Numbered from the stretch's first letter, positions 23,443 to 36,830 are shown. The stretch is 64,000 nucleotides of DNA from Cyclina sinensis (GCA_012932295.1 JAAONU010000010.1:25542977-25606976); one strand, 5' to 3'. Notes: generated by a model from the sequence alone, not told the origin. Translations and numbers: made by a program.

Positions 23443-25690
23443 ATATTTTAAACATATTTGTTGTTTTGTTTGAAATTCAGTAAATTTCTAAATACAGTTG
23501 TCATACGCCGTCACGAACCAAATAATAAAACAAAATGATTAATGTAAAATGTCACGCACGCACGCACACTAAAAAGAATTAGACAATACACTATCGTATT
23601 TTTTATGACTTAATAAATTATTACATAATTATTTTTTTCTTTTTGCTTTTCGTTTTTCTGTCTATTTGCACTTTTTTCTTTAACATGTTTAATTTGAAAA
23701 AATATTTTTGTAAACGTTTCTAGTTGATAAGCATCTAATTTTATAACAGTTTCTCAATTTATACAACATTATGCAATTATAACGTATACACGCAAATCCA
23801 AAGGTAAATAAAATGTTAGTTGTAAGTTAAACATTGTCATAATTCTCGAAGAAGCGAAAACAAGGAATGGATAGGTATTATCATTAATGTAGAAGTGGAA
23901 TATTTTGTTTATATAATTTGTCTCGAGATTAGCTGTAGCAAGCTTTTCAAATACTAATTATATCTATTTTATTTCGGATGACATTATTTTTGAACTTTAG
24001 TTTTAATGTGTTTTAGTAAACTATAATAGTTATTTTGAACACTAATACAATATATTCTGTATTTAGTAAAAAGGAAATTAATGGTCTCGAGGTTGTGTGG
24101 GTGTGTTTGGGGAATTGATTGTAAAACAAACGATATTTCTAACTGTTCAAGAAACGTATGTACCCCTCCCCCCACACCCCTCGACTACTTAAAAAAACGT
24201 ACATTTAAAAAACCAAGCAAATTACAGTTTGCAACAGTATTACATGTGCACATCCACGCATGCCTATACATAGTCAGAAACGAAAGTTTATATGAGCAAC
24301 GTCATGCGAATACCGACTTTGGGGAATTCTTTGGCGCTTTCGGTTTCGTTATTTAACTTTGTCATTCATTGTTTCGACAGTCAGGTACATTAAATTCAAC
24401 AAAACACCTCCAAGTTATCAAGTACCCTGTATCATTTTAAAATAAATGTATGTTGGTGTATCTAAAATAACGTCATTATTATATTCTGTTTATTCTGTGC
24501 AAATATATGAAAACAGTGAAAATATTTTCTGATATAACAATTTTAGCAAGTATAAAAACTTTATCTAAATATAAGAAACTTGCATTTTGGAAGAAGTAGG
24601 AAAAAAGGTACGACAGAAAACAAATACAAAAACGGTCTTTTTCATTGCAGAAAAGTAGAAATGTGTAAGATGAGTGTATTTGGAGAGAACAGATTCAGCG
24701 ACTGTTTACAAAATATAGTTGTTCAGTGTCCTGAGAGCATCACATTTAGATGTTCAATTTATATAATTGCGGGGGTGGGTACGTGAACTTCATTTGCCAC
24801 TTAAATACATGCTAATCTCTCATTTTCAGACGATAAATAACAAATAAATGTTACCTCAGGTCAGCGGCTCATACCCTAAGAAAATTTCAAATTATAAGTA
24901 ATTTTGTCACTTTTACATCAAAGATATACATATTTACATAAAGGATATTTTTTTCAATCAGTATAGAATCTATTGTTAGAGACTTAGGTTTTACAATTAG
25001 ACTTATGTTTATTTACTCAAGTCTTTAAATGAAAATCTTATTACTAAATATTTGACTAAGGACTTTTTGCCTATAAGATTGAAAACCTACTTAAAAAAAC
25101 CATCATTAGAATGCAGAAGAACTTAAGACAACAAAATAGGAGATTATCCCAGTCTGCTGACGTATCTGTATTTCGTAAGTCGAGAGAGGCCCATCTTGCT
25201 GTAAAAGATATCAGATAATAATAATAAAAAAAAAAATAATACTCTTGAAATTAACGAAACAGTGAAAAAAATTCATGAACATGTATTACATTTGCCATTA
25301 TATATACATAAAGGAACTTTTTTCACTTATTTGTACATGGAAAATCCATGAAGAATTTCAACAGTGCAGTCAAGCGAGACATTTCTTGTTATTTGTTTCT
25401 AGCTTTTCTTCCTTAACGATATTGTATAACTTAAAATATGTGAAGAGAATGGTTTCCGACAGTTCCTTTTACACAAAAATGATACATTGACATTGTTGTA
25501 AAGAGAAAAAGGAAACAAAAAAGAAAAAGTTCCCATTCACACCAACAATGAGAGAAATATGTTCGAATAAATCATTTTAGCTATATACGCTCTGCACACT
25601 TTGACAATAATCCACGTCTGGGCCTCACAGAACATTCGCTTGTCCTTCTTTTTGACCAGTTACGTAAACCTCACACGTTGTTACTTGAAA
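23443..25690. other. intergenic stretch without recognised gene
   Basis: AT-rich, with a C-rich tract near 24165 and an (ATA)n/A-rich tail near 25215 that could mark an old retroposon end. No coding similarity or RNA gene recognised. Confidence 0.45.
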
Positions 25691-25699
25691 CAACGTGGG

Positions 25700-25706
25700 T
25701 ATAAAA
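25700..25706 (+). promoter_or_regulatory. TATA box of the small secreted-protein gene
   Basis: TATAAAA is 76 bp upstream of the ATG at 25783. This places a start of transcription near 25730 and gives a 5' leader of about 50 nt. Confidence 0.6.
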
Positions 25707-25782
25707 ATTCGAACCAATCCGGGCTGTCAACAAAACAAAGCAAGGGAGTCCTAGGAGCTGAACATTGAAACAGAAGAAAAAA

Positions 25783-28700
25783 ATGAATCCAAGTGTCGCG
25801 CTTGTGTTCCTTATTGCCGTTGCGGGCATCGCGGAGTGCAAACCAAAAGCCGATCTGAAAGCCAGAGTGTTGGCCAAGGTTGCTCAGTACCAGACAAAGA
25901 GAGGTTAGTAAACTTACGTTTAATCTATGACATCTTTTTTGAAAGTTTTTTAATTCAAATGAATTTGCAATGCGATTTGTGCTTTGCACTGTGTTAAAAG
26001 CCGTACATTTATTTAAGTTCTGCGTCTATCTTTTTCAGTATGTCAAAATGATAAATACGACTTTTGAATATAACATGAGCATACACCTCTTCTATAATCA
26101 CGATTTGGTTGTATAAACTGATTGTCAATATGCGCGTCGTATGTTAAATATTTCAGATGTCCAAACGGGATCTAAATTTTTGGAATTTGCATACAATATA
26201 ATTTTAAAACACGATCGGAACCAGATTTTGTTTTCTAAATATCTATAAATAAACATGATACCGTTAATGTTTGAAGCTTGAAAACAAAGGAAGAAAGCAG
26301 GTTTCATTTTGGTCATGAACTATTTTTTCTATTCATTGTACAAACAAACCCGATGATTTTTTTTTGGTGCGGATTTTTTGTTTTGATAATCATAATAAGA
26401 GAAACAATGCTTTTTTTTTAAAATAACCTGACAACTATAATAGTTGCCGCGCATCGAATTCACGTCGTTTGCGAGAAGAGACGAGAGAATATGATGCTAT
26501 AGCAAATAATACCATGACGTATTGGCCTAAATACTGAAGACTGGCTCGCTGCTGTCAGATATATTTGTCAAAGTTATAGCAAAAGTTGTTGACTAGTTGT
26601 TAATATTATTATTATCATTATTATTATTACATGTATTATTATGTCGATTCACTGCAGAAATAAAATAAATTTAACCAATCTTTTAACCAGAAACAATGAT
26701 ATATATATTGCATTGGTATGAAAATGAAAAATATCATGTTTGATAATAATCAACAGTTCCTTTTGATTCGATTAAGTGACTTCTATCTTGCCCTACTATA
26801 TCTTCCTTTTTTCCCTACTGCTACGTGATGTGGCGCTACAAAGGACGAAATTATCGGCTTGTAGCATTCTTGCGTATATGATTCTGTTTTTTTTCCGTTT
26901 TCTTGTTAGGTTACTTATTGAAATATGACGTGAAGAGCAAGTGTATTTACAATGTAGTACAGACATGTGTTTATAATCAAACGCGTCAGATTATTTTGGT
27001 GAGTGGTAGGAGTGTTGGTTTGGCAAACTAATTATTTTGGAGGCGGCATGAGTACGAACTGCACTCACTTAATGGTCTGTTAAAATGCACTTACAGTTTT
27101 ACAGTTTTTCAAATATTCTGTATGTGTAAAAGAAAAAGTGTGACACATTCGTCTCGGTGGACTCGATGCTGTGCATCAATGTTTTCCTTGTTTCATGTAA
27201 GTATACCTATAGTTTTAAGCATATACAGCAGAAAAGAAGGAATTTTTTTTACATGATCCACTGTTTTTTTTTTCGCAGCGGAAGGGGACGGCGAAATCGA
27301 CTGGCCTTACGGATGGATGGAATGTAAGTAATTGTTGTATTTTTAAGTCTTAAAATATTTTTGTTAAGATATCCCAGTTGGCTTTTTATAAATGTATTAT
27401 CAAACGATATAAGAAACTAAATTAGTCTGTATAAATACGAATATCACAATAGAAGCCTCCAGAAGCCTCCAAGGAATAGGTCACGGAATAGTATGCTCAA
27501 ACTCTTTCATGAATTGACACGTTTCAAATTGAACTCTGCTTCTGGTGTCGTGATATTTCTATAAGTGGTAAGCTTAAACCTATTTTAGTGCCGGAAATCA
27601 CATGTACAATTATAGCAAAGAAATGTAAACAGTCAGCAGAAGGGTTAAGCCAACCGTGGTTCAATAGCATCAACAAGAAACAGACATGAAAAAAATAACA
27701 GAATAAATAAACTCACATTTTCAACCACATTCGGTGTCTGTAGAAAATAATACAAAGAAAGATAATAACTGTACCTGTCAATTCAGTCAAACTTGGTTTT
27801 GTTTGAGAAGATAAAGTTAATTCGATGGCATACCTTCGTTTATGATAACAAATTTTGATTTAATCTTCAGTTTTGAAAGCATCAATCTGAAAAACTATTA
27901 TATCTGTAAATACCATTGACCATTATGGCTAGTATGAAAAAACAGAAGTATCGTACGAATCCACAATCAATAAAATGCCATAAAACTACTACTATAACGA
28001 CTTTCTTCTCCAGATATTCAATTTCATTCAACAAAAATTATAGTATATAGTATAATAATATCTATTCTTTCGGAGTTACTATAGTTTGAGGCGGCACATT
28101 TGATTGTTCTGTAATGTATGTCAAAAGTTGAGATAATAAAAAGATACGATAAACAGTTTACTTGTATGTTCATATACATTGTACATTTGATATTTATTTG
28201 CTTTCTTAGACCGGTACAATAACATAGTTCATTTCTTTAATACTTATTTCAGACGCTTCTCTCGTTGGAAAATGCTCCTCAGCTTTGAACTGGTTTGAGT
28301 TTTTGGAGATTGATGTCCGTAAGTAGATTGATAGAGATCCAGCTGCATTTACTTAGAACAAACTGTTATCTCATGTATAATACGGAACCAGCTGCATTTA
28401 CCTAGAACAAACTGTCATCTCATGTAAAATACGGAACCAGCTGCATTTAATTATAAGAAACTGTCATCTCATGTAAAATACGGAACCAGCTGCATTTACC
28501 TAGAACAAACTGTTATCTCATGTATAATACGGAACCAGCTGCATTTACCTAGAACAAACTATAATCTCATGTAAAATACGGAACCAGCTGCATTTAATTA
28601 GAACAAACTGCCATCTCATGTAAAATACGGAACCAGCTGCATTTACCTAGAACAAACTGTAATCTCATGTAAAATATGGAACCAGCTGCATTTAATTATA

Positions 28701-31700
28701 ACAAACTGTCATCTAATGTAAAATACGGAACCAGCTGCATTTACCTAGAACAAACTGTAATCTCATGTAAAATACGGAACCAGCTGCATTTAATTATAAG
28801 AAACTGTCATCTCATGTAAAATACGGAACCAGCTGCATTTACTTAGAACAAGCTGTTATCTCATGTAAAATACGGAACCAGCTGCAATTACCTAGAACAA
28901 ACTGTCATCTCATGTATAATAGAGAACCAGCTGCATTTACTTAGAGCAAACTGTCATCTGATGTATAATATGAAACCAGCTGCATTCACTTAGAACAAAC
29001 TGTCATCTCATGTATAATAGGGAATCAGCTGCATTCACTTAGAACAAACTGTTATCTCATGTATAAAAGGGAACCAGATGCATTCACTTAGAACAAACTG
29101 TCATCTCATGTATAATTGGGAACAAGCTGCATTCACTTAGAACAAACTGTCATCTCATGTATAATAGGGAATAGGGATTTACTAAAATTGTCCGTTTATC
29201 TCATATCTAAATTGGACAGTCGTTGTGCTTGTAATGAATTTAAATCTGCCAATACCTAATTTGCATTTTGTAAATGTGTCATCCAGTTTGTGAAACCGTT
29301 AATGATTTTTGCATATTTTTAGATATGGGGATGTATAACATGTTTATAAATATACTTGTTACACACATGTAAATCCTGTGATTCTGTTATACTTTACTTT
29401 TGTAGGTGAAACTCTTTTTTATAGCTCAGCAAGCTTGTTATTATCAATCACCACTTCAGTGTCTTTCCTAAGAAACGAACCGTTTAAAGAGCATAATCTG
29501 TTCTCATTGAATAGACATAAAGAATAAAATTGTTCATGCCTCTTTCAGCCGAGGAAGACGATGGTTGTATACTTTCAGACGCTTGTCCTAAAGCCCTTGA
29601 ACTTGGCGAGGATTTGCTTGTACGTTGCATCTTAATTATATTCTGTCAAATCCCTTGTATTACAAAGTGTTTAGGAATTTAAAAGGAAAGTAGACAGGAA
29701 AGATCTTAACAGTTACTGAAAGAATATTTACACTATATGACATATCCTTGTTAAAGAATGTTAGACCTCGTTTGTGATTAAATAGACCACGTAAGTGTTT
29801 AACGATGTTAGACTTCGGTAGTATTCAAGTAGACCTTATTAGTGTTTAAAAATGTTAGGCCTCGTTTGCATTTTTAGAATGTTAGGCCTCGTTTGTATTT
29901 TTAGAATGTTAGGCCTCGTTTGTATTTTTAGAATTTTAGGCCTCGTTTGTATTTTTAGAATTTTAGGCCTCGTTTGTATTTTTAGAATGTTAGGCCTCGT
30001 TTGTATTTTTAGAATTTTAGGCCTCGTTTGTATTTTTAGAATGTTAGGCTGCCTCGTTTGTATTTTTAGAATGTTGGACTCGTTTGTATTTTTAGAATTT
30101 TAGGCCTCGTTTGTATTTTTAGAATGTTAGGCCTCGTTTGTATTTTTAGAATTTTAGGCCTCGTTTGTATTTTTAGAATGTTAGGCCTCGTTTGTATTTT
30201 TAGAATTTTAGGCCTCGTTTGTATTTTTAGAATTTTAGGCCTCGTTTGCATTTTTAGAATGTTAGGCCTCGTTTGTATTTTTAGAATGTTAGGCCTCGTT
30301 TGTATTTTTAAAATTTTAGGCCTCGTTTGTATTTTTAGAATGTTAGGCTGCCTCGTTTGTGTTTTTAGAATGTTAGGCCTTGTTTGTATTTTTAGAATGT
30401 TAGGCCTCGTTTGTATTTTTAGAATGTTGGCCTCGTTTGTGTTTAAGTAGACCTCGTGTATTAGAATGTTAGACCTTGTTTGAGTTTTAGAATGTTAGAC
30501 CTCGTTAGCACTTAAGAATGTAAATGGAATCCTTATAGCCTGGCAGAACACTTACGGCCTGGTATTGAATAAACCTTTATTTCTTCTATTCCTACCAATA
30601 CGAATTCACTCTTTTCGCTAATTTCAGTGCATTTACAACTGTAAACAAAATTTAAAAGCCAGATATTTCTTCAACTTTTAGGATGCCGACGATGACGAAA
30701 TGGAGAAAGCAACCGAATTTATGCGAAAAATCTTCGGACTTCTGCAGTGTAAGTAAATAAGCTTCAATGTAGTGTAATATATGATACAATAATTCATGAT
30801 TAGTTACTTCGGTCGTACTCACTCAGCAATCATCGACAGTTTCCGTGAGAGTAACATAATGTAAAAAAAGACCCAAGGGGCAAAACAAAAACAGGACAAG
30901 AGATTTTAAATATATGTCATTTCCCCTGTAACATTTGTAAGAGAAGTTTTTAGGACATCAATGAGCAATATTATTCATATACGAGCTATTTCAAAGTTAT
31001 ATCGCTGATTAAATGACAATGAGTATTTAAATGAGAAATGATTTATCAGTTCGTTTTTTTAAAGATTTTTTTTTGTTTTCGTTTTTGTCTGTTTGTTTAA
31101 TTTTGTCAGTCTGGTGAACAGAAATAATATGCACCGGAGTTTAAATTCATATATGTCCTAATGCCGGCCCGGTCGGTTCAGTTGGTAGAACATCGGATTG
31201 TCAGTCCGGGGCTTCTAGGTTCAACCAACCAGGGCCGCAAAATTTCTCTGGATAATTGATCCCGGACACTGTGTCTTAAGGATGTTTGTCCCTCAGCTCT
31301 GATTCAAGTGAGGAAGCAGTCAGTCGGATCAAAAAAAGGTTGAAACTGGCTTAAAACTCCAACAAACACATCAACAAACACAATATCTAAGTGAATTATA
31401 AATTATTTTGAACGACTTACTTTCTCTTTTTCTCTTTCAGGTGTAAATCTCCAAGCAGAGAGGGAAGAACTCGAATACGTTCTAGAACTCAACCAGAAAA
31501 ATGGTGAGTTTTTTTTTCTAACCATGTTCTTAAATTGAAACCGTTTCGTCGTCTTATGTATTTATTTATTTTGTTTGCCTTTGCGATTAATGTCTGTATT
31601 ACTTCAAACGTAAACTTTGATGAATCTTTATGATGATATTATAAAATGATAATAATGAATAAATAAATAATAGAAAAATACACATAAACGTACAAATTAA

Positions 31701-32790
31701 TGGCTTGTGTGTCTTCATTCTTAGCCTCCAAAGACTGTTTCCTGAACGAAGCCAAACCTCTGTTTGACAAATGCGAGGCTGTCTTTGACAAAGTGGAACA
31801 AGAAGAGGAACAATTTGAAAAGGAGTTGCAACAGTTTAAAGACGCAAAACGTGGGACAAACATCCATTCCCTTCTTAGGGAACTTCTAAAAGCAAACAGG
31901 GTAACAAAATTCTTACAACTCACACAAGTAGATATAAAATATTACTTTTGTTTAGACTGTGCTTTGCTTTTTTCAGAAGTTAACTTGCTGTCTTTTAAAA
32001 ATCTGTTACCTTGACCTAGTTTTTTTTACAATTAAGTCTATCCGAAATGAACTGTCCGAAACATATACGTTGGTACGCTCTAGTGCGTACCTTCCTATAA
32101 TAGTATACAACCTCTGACAACTGCGTGAGGGAATCGATTCTTTGGCTTGGTGGTAAAAGTTTTGGCCTTGGGTGAGTTCGAATCCCGCTCTGAGTTCATT
32201 ATTCTAAGGTGCATTGCATCTTTCTGTTACGGACTTTCATTTTCGTAAGATTGGGGTTCGTCCTGGATGACATCCCCTGGTCTTAGTTACAAAAATTAAA
32301 TAACAGTGAATCTTTCAAATTTTTTGTCTGATCTTCTGATCTAAAAATGCACAACACTATTAGTCACTATAAATGATGACTTTCTAAAGAGAGGATGTGT
32401 TATGGTCTAGTGCATACCTTCCTATAATTGTATAAAAAACAACCTCTGCAAAATGCGTCAGGAAATTGTTCAATTTCCTCAATCTAGAACGTCAATTTCT
32501 GAAATTCCGTAATTTCCCTTGTTAAACGCTGTAACCGAACACTCAAGCCGTATGTTATTCATGACTCAAAAGTATTTTAATTAAGATTGCAGCATTTAAA
32601 GGTGAAATTTATTTTAGCCTTCACTTGGCCTTATGTTCACTTTGGACATCCTTACATAATGACATTAACACTCAATGCATATATGTTTACTTTTCATTGT
32701 ATCTTTTATACTTCAGAGATAGAAAGACGGACACGATTCGTAGACTCTTCATGGACTAAGAACTCCGGCAACAACTTTCAATATTTTTAG
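25783..32790 (+). CDS. small acidic secreted six-cysteine protein, 8 exons, 226 aa
   Basis: Exons: 25783-25903, 27279-27323, 28253-28318, 29549-29619, 30682-30748, 31441-31503, 31725-31900, 32719-32790. The sum is 681 nt with consistent phases (1,1,1,0,1,1,0). A signal peptide (MNPSVALVFLIAVAGIAEC) is followed by a basic segment ending QTKR, a possible dibasic processing site. Next is an acidic region with EIDWPYGWMEY, EEDDGC and DADDDEMEK, then a Glu/Lys-rich helical segment (KVEQEEEQFEKELQQFK) likely to form a coiled coil, and a basic tail. Six cysteines follow the signal peptide. I do not recognise the family; a secreted helical protein or precursor is all the sequence supports. The last junction is least certain: AG|ATA at 32719 avoids a TAG, and an alternative donor at 31931 keeps the same phase. 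Confidence 0.72.
28324..29172. repeat. 49-bp minisatellite, about 17 copies
   Basis: The unit contains GGAACCAGCTGCATTTACCT, AGAACAAACTG and CATCTCATGTA. Several consecutive copies alternate between TTACCTAG and TTAATTAT variants, suggesting a two-unit higher-order repeat in part of the array. It occupies most of the first half of intron 3 of the small secreted-protein gene, starting a few bases after the donor. Confidence 0.9.
29850..30505. repeat. 27-bp minisatellite, about 24 copies
   Basis: The unit is TTAGGCCTCGTTTGTATTTT plus TAGAATG. Because 27 is a multiple of three, open frames run through it on both strands (repeating LGLVCIFRM on plus, TRPKILKIQ on minus). These are a by-product of unit length. 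It lies in intron 4 of the small secreted-protein gene; flanking copies degrade on both sides. Confidence 0.92.
31163..31380 (+). mobile_element. tRNA-derived SINE, copy 3 (degraded)
   Basis: Related to the copies at 10375 and 14238: GGTTCAGTTGGTAGAACATC, B box GGTTCAACC, then the GAAGCAGTCAGTCGG body. The 3' body is partly deleted and no clear duplication remains. It sits in intron 5 of the small secreted-protein gene. Confidence 0.7.
32140..32290 (+). repeat. tRNA-like SINE fragment
   Basis: Contains TGGCTTGGTGGTAAAAG and GAGTTCGAATCCCGC, which resemble polymerase III A and B boxes. It lies in the last intron of the small secreted-protein gene. The acceptor stem does not pair convincingly, so this is not called a tRNA gene. 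Confidence 0.4.
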
Positions 32791-32835
32791 TATGAATAAT
32801 TGTTACTATTTATGGCATTTTTACCAAACATAACA

Positions 32836-32841
32836 AATAAA
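32836..32841 (+). terminator. polyadenylation signal AATAAA
   Basis: 46 bases after the TAG at 32790, on the same strand as the small secreted-protein gene. Confidence 0.55.
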
Positions 32842-32849
32842 ACGATGTC

Positions 32850-34920
32850 TTTTCAAAGATCATGTTGTTCATTTATAGTATAGAGACATGTACAGAGCGA
32901 GGCGAAGGGTTTGACATATAATTTTCATCAACAATTTGAAATCTAAATTCTTGCAATGTATACTCATCCCGCTCGAATGCAACTTCCTGGTTTTTTACAA
33001 GTACTTGCTCTTAAGGTGTAAAAATGCGGACTGTCACTGGAGACCCTCACCTCAACTAACAAACTCCGCTGAATTTTCTAGACGAGCACGAATATGATAC
33101 GAAACAGAATGATTATTTTCGAGGAACCATTTCTTCCTCCATTTTTATAGTAGCTCCTAGGTCACAGGGACTTGAAACAAATCTGAGTATCATCCTAGAA
33201 TCGATCTTATCATTTTGTCTTATGAAAATTGATAAAACGCTCCCGAGAAATCTGAAACCGTCTGCTTACTTTGTGGATGAAGCCCTAACTCTACCCTAAA
33301 CTGAAACAGTTTGCACTGTGTTGTCGGGTAAGTTGCTAAGATAGAGGATGGGTCAATATGTGTGGTAACTTTGTCTATGAAACACAAAATGGCACAAGCC
33401 TAGGAGACTTTTTATTTCATACTTTCAAAGTATTCTCTAAAGTTAGAGCGTTTTGATCCTACTGTGAAAAGCACCTTTACAGGTTTGTTTGTATAGTTTC
33501 TCCACCACTATAGAAGAAATCAGTGTACATAACTTTTTTCACAGTTACAATTCTTTAAGCCAGAGAACGGTTGCTTGCCTGTTTGCTTGTCAATATTTTG
33601 TAACTGCACTTACTGGTTGGCTGGAAATAATGCACTCATACCTCGTCATCAGTAAAGGGTTAGAAAATGTTCGATAATTGAATTTTGGGTACAGTTTTGA
33701 TAAATTTCGGCAATCGAAACACGCTGCAGCAACACCCTGTACTTCAAAATCGAGCTTCAGGAAGGTAAAACCTGATCCCGTCGAAATGCCGACAACCTTA
33801 GCTATCTGACGCATAGTCAAATGTGCATCTTTATTTATTCATTTTATTTTTATTTTTTTGTTTTTAGAAGAGTTTGTACTTTACTGATTATTTGAGGGCA
33901 ATTGTACTAGATGGCCTTCCTTGCAGTGGTGTTCTTTCAACTGACTCAATCCCACATTTAATGCGCTTAAACCATCTCGGGGCTTTTGAATATGATGCAA
34001 TGCGATGTTCATATGCATCACATAATTCGACAAATATTGCTTTGTTACGGGTTTTCATATATCCTTCTATTTCTCTACTTCACTATGAAAATAATTATAA
34101 TGTAAATGCTAATTCTTAGATAATCATACCTATAGGTCTTATGGTTTCAAATAAGAAGAATTTTAACGATTTTTCCCTATATTTCTATATAAAACAGTTA
34201 TTTCGTGAAGGAGACAATGACACTCAAAGGAGAATAACTTTAACATTTTTGGTAGAGATCCACTAGACAAAAATTCAAACCAAATTTCAGAACTCTCAGT
34301 CTTTTTGTTTCTAAAAAAAAGCTTGTCTGTATAAGTCTATGTTAATCATCTTACCCAAAGGCAAAGTTTACACAAATTTGGCATCTAATTTAAGAAGTTT
34401 CAACCTTTTGGTTTCTGACAAGAAGTTTTGTCTCATCGGTTTATGTTAATCTTTGTTAATCTTTACTCACTGAAAAGAAGATTTTTTTAATGAATTTGTT
34501 TATGTCAGTATGTAAAACGTTTGATCCCTTTTGGCAGAGTCAAAATGGCCTCATGGGCAACGTTTATATAATCCGGGTCCACTGGAAGATGTGTACACAT
34601 TTCTTTATAACTATGAGCCTTCCGCTTTCACGCACGGAGGATTTTAAATATTGCCCTTTATATTTCCTTGTAAAACGTGTGACACTTCGGGTGGAGCCAA
34701 GATTGACTGGAACACATTTTGAACAAACTTGGTAGAGGTCTACTAGACAATGATACACAGCAAATTTCAGTTTTGGAACTGATGCTTTTAGACAAGAAAA
34801 GTTTTAGATATTTAGCATACCTTCCAATCTTTGATACATTCAGTAACTTCATTGGAATTGAAATATTTAAGGTGATGATGCTAACATTTGATTTCTGATC
34901 ACCGTAAAATCGTCGCGTGT
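32850..34920. other. intergenic stretch, no recognised gene
   Basis: Contains two similar sentences around 34200-34480 and 34670-34860 (...GAACAAACTTGGTAGAGGTC..., ...CAAATTTCAG...), suggesting an old internal duplication. No gene or intact element was seen. Confidence 0.4.
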
Positions 34921-34924
34921 ACCC

Positions 34925-35265
34925 GAGTGTGTTTTAGACCAGTTTCCGTGGTAGAATGATTAAAGCACTGACTTACAATCACTGCTCTTGATTTATGATC
35001 GTGGGTTCGAGCCCTTTATCCAACCACTTATGTTATAGATATGGCAATTTCTTATGGTCTGTACTCAAGATTTGACATAAATTTTTTTTCATAAATTATA
35101 TATTTAGATGCCGTGAGATTATAACAACATAATATTTTACTTCAAAACTGATTATAAAAGTCAAAATAGAATTAAAAAAAAATATTTTCGCTCCAGCCTG
35201 ATTTGAACTCTGGACCCTCATGTTAACAAAATATTTCCAACGCTTTTACTGTCACCACAATCGCC
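34925..35265. repeat. two tRNA-like heads in opposite orientation
   Basis: Plus strand 34945-35030: TTCCGTGGTAGAATGATTAAAGC with B box GGGTTCGAGCCC. Minus strand 35265-35190: GGTGACAGTAAAAGC with GAGTTCAAATCAGGC. They look like degraded SINE heads facing each other around a ~150-bp AT-rich centre. Confidence 0.4.
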
Positions 35266-36590
35266 GCATGTAATATTGCAGATATTTACTTTAAATCTTA
35301 TACGATATAGTTATACCGTCGCGTTACGGTATAGCACTTTGAAAGGGGAAAAATCAATTTATAATGTAATTATTTGACTTATTTTTTGTCAGTAAGTTAT
35401 TTTTTAAGCATTAGTCATAAATATTACAAGAAATTTATAATACAAGAAAACTTTCTTTTTTGTCATCTGGAGCACAGCCCCTTTAAAAATTGTTTTCTGT
35501 CATTATATTGCTTAACACAATAAGGTCTTAGTTTTTAATTTAAATTCCCTCAATATTTAAGTAGTATAATTCATTAGCTCTGTAGACTGTTCTGAAAGAT
35601 ATTACAGTGCACGAGGGATGATTTTATGAATAATAACTATACGTCTCAAGTACACGTATTATATAACTGAATCTTGCATGGTGTCTTCAATTTTGTAAAC
35701 AAGCTAATTCATTAATGAAAATGTAGGTCAGACACCGATTATAGACAAATAACAATCATGACACGTGTCCTTCCGTGTTGAAATTAGAAACTACTTGATA
35801 ATTTGGATAGTGTTTTAGCGATAAACTTTCCAACCTCAAGGAAATACAATAGCATATTGCTTTGATTTAAAACGGAATGTCATTAAATACTTTGTTTTTA
35901 ATGAAACTCTACCCTACTTTTATTACACTGTTCGTTCAAATTCATTAGCAATATATAATAAGTCAGCTTGAACGCGAAGATTATACAGATAACCTTAACT
36001 GAAGTTAATTAGCCACACTTCAAATCACATTCAGGTCAGTATGATATATGTAAACGCTTGACATGAAGTGTAAAAGAAGAAACTATATTTGTCGTCTATG
36101 AAGAAACCTATAATAGATTTTGGAAAGTAGTGAAACAATGGGAAAGACAAGAGCTTACAGACAAACCCTTTTTAAATGAACACATAACTCACGGGAGCTC
36201 ACAAAATGGCCAATAAGTCGTATGTGCTTTTAAATAAAGCAATTGCGAGAGTACTAAAGTTATAAAAGTCTTGTTGATATAACCAGATACTAGAAACATA
36301 TATGATAGTCATCTTATACATAAATGTACATAACTTTATGTAGCATTCCTTCATTTTCAACAATGCTGTACCTTCAGGTTGATCGTTTGGGCAATAATAG
36401 TTTGACTTATCTTATTGAGCGTAAGAGAACTTTATTTTTAGTCAAGTCAAATGTTTTCTACGGTTTGCTTCAGTTTCGTGAGTGCCACTATTTTGTTTGT
36501 GATATTTTAGACATAACCCATAGTTCGGAGCCCTCATCAGATATCAGATAAAGGTAAAGGCTTTGTTAATCATAGTTTCATCCCTAGTGA
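35266..36590. other. AT-rich intergenic stretch
   Basis: No coding similarity, RNA gene or element structure recognised on either strand. Confidence 0.4.
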
Positions 36591-36599
36591 AAGGGCCAG

Positions 36600-36830
36600 C
36601 TAAGTTGGCCTATGAGACACCTATCTTTTGCACGCACAGTGCTCCCTTCTCTTCGCCTTGCTGAGATGGGCCTATGGTAACCATTACTTTTTACTAATTG
36701 GCGGCTCACCAACCGACCTGTCCTCAGTTCTAACCCAGCCTCAACTGGGATTTGAACCTTCAATTTCCCGCTCCGTAGGCGGACGCCCTAACCACATGGC
36801 CTCGGTTGCAGTTATAACTGATTCCAGAAT
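36600..36830 (-). mobile_element. tRNA-like SINE, minus strand
   Basis: Reverse strand reads GCCATGTGGTTAGGGCGTCC (A-box region) and GAAGGTTCAAATCCCAG (B box), followed by a GGCTGGGTTAGAACTGAGG body. It differs from the three SINE copies at 10375, 14238 and 31163, so it is another family. Confidence 0.5.

Noticed and set aside
24081..24356. 91-codon plus-strand frame
   Set aside because: No domain, no splice or promoter context, and it contains a low-complexity C-rich tract.
29852..30450. Repeat proteins of nonapeptides
   Set aside because: Open only because the minisatellite unit is 27 bp; no signal, splice or polyadenylation context.
33489..33820. Short overlapping frames on both strands
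   Set aside because: No recognisable similarity and base composition like the surrounding intergenic DNA.
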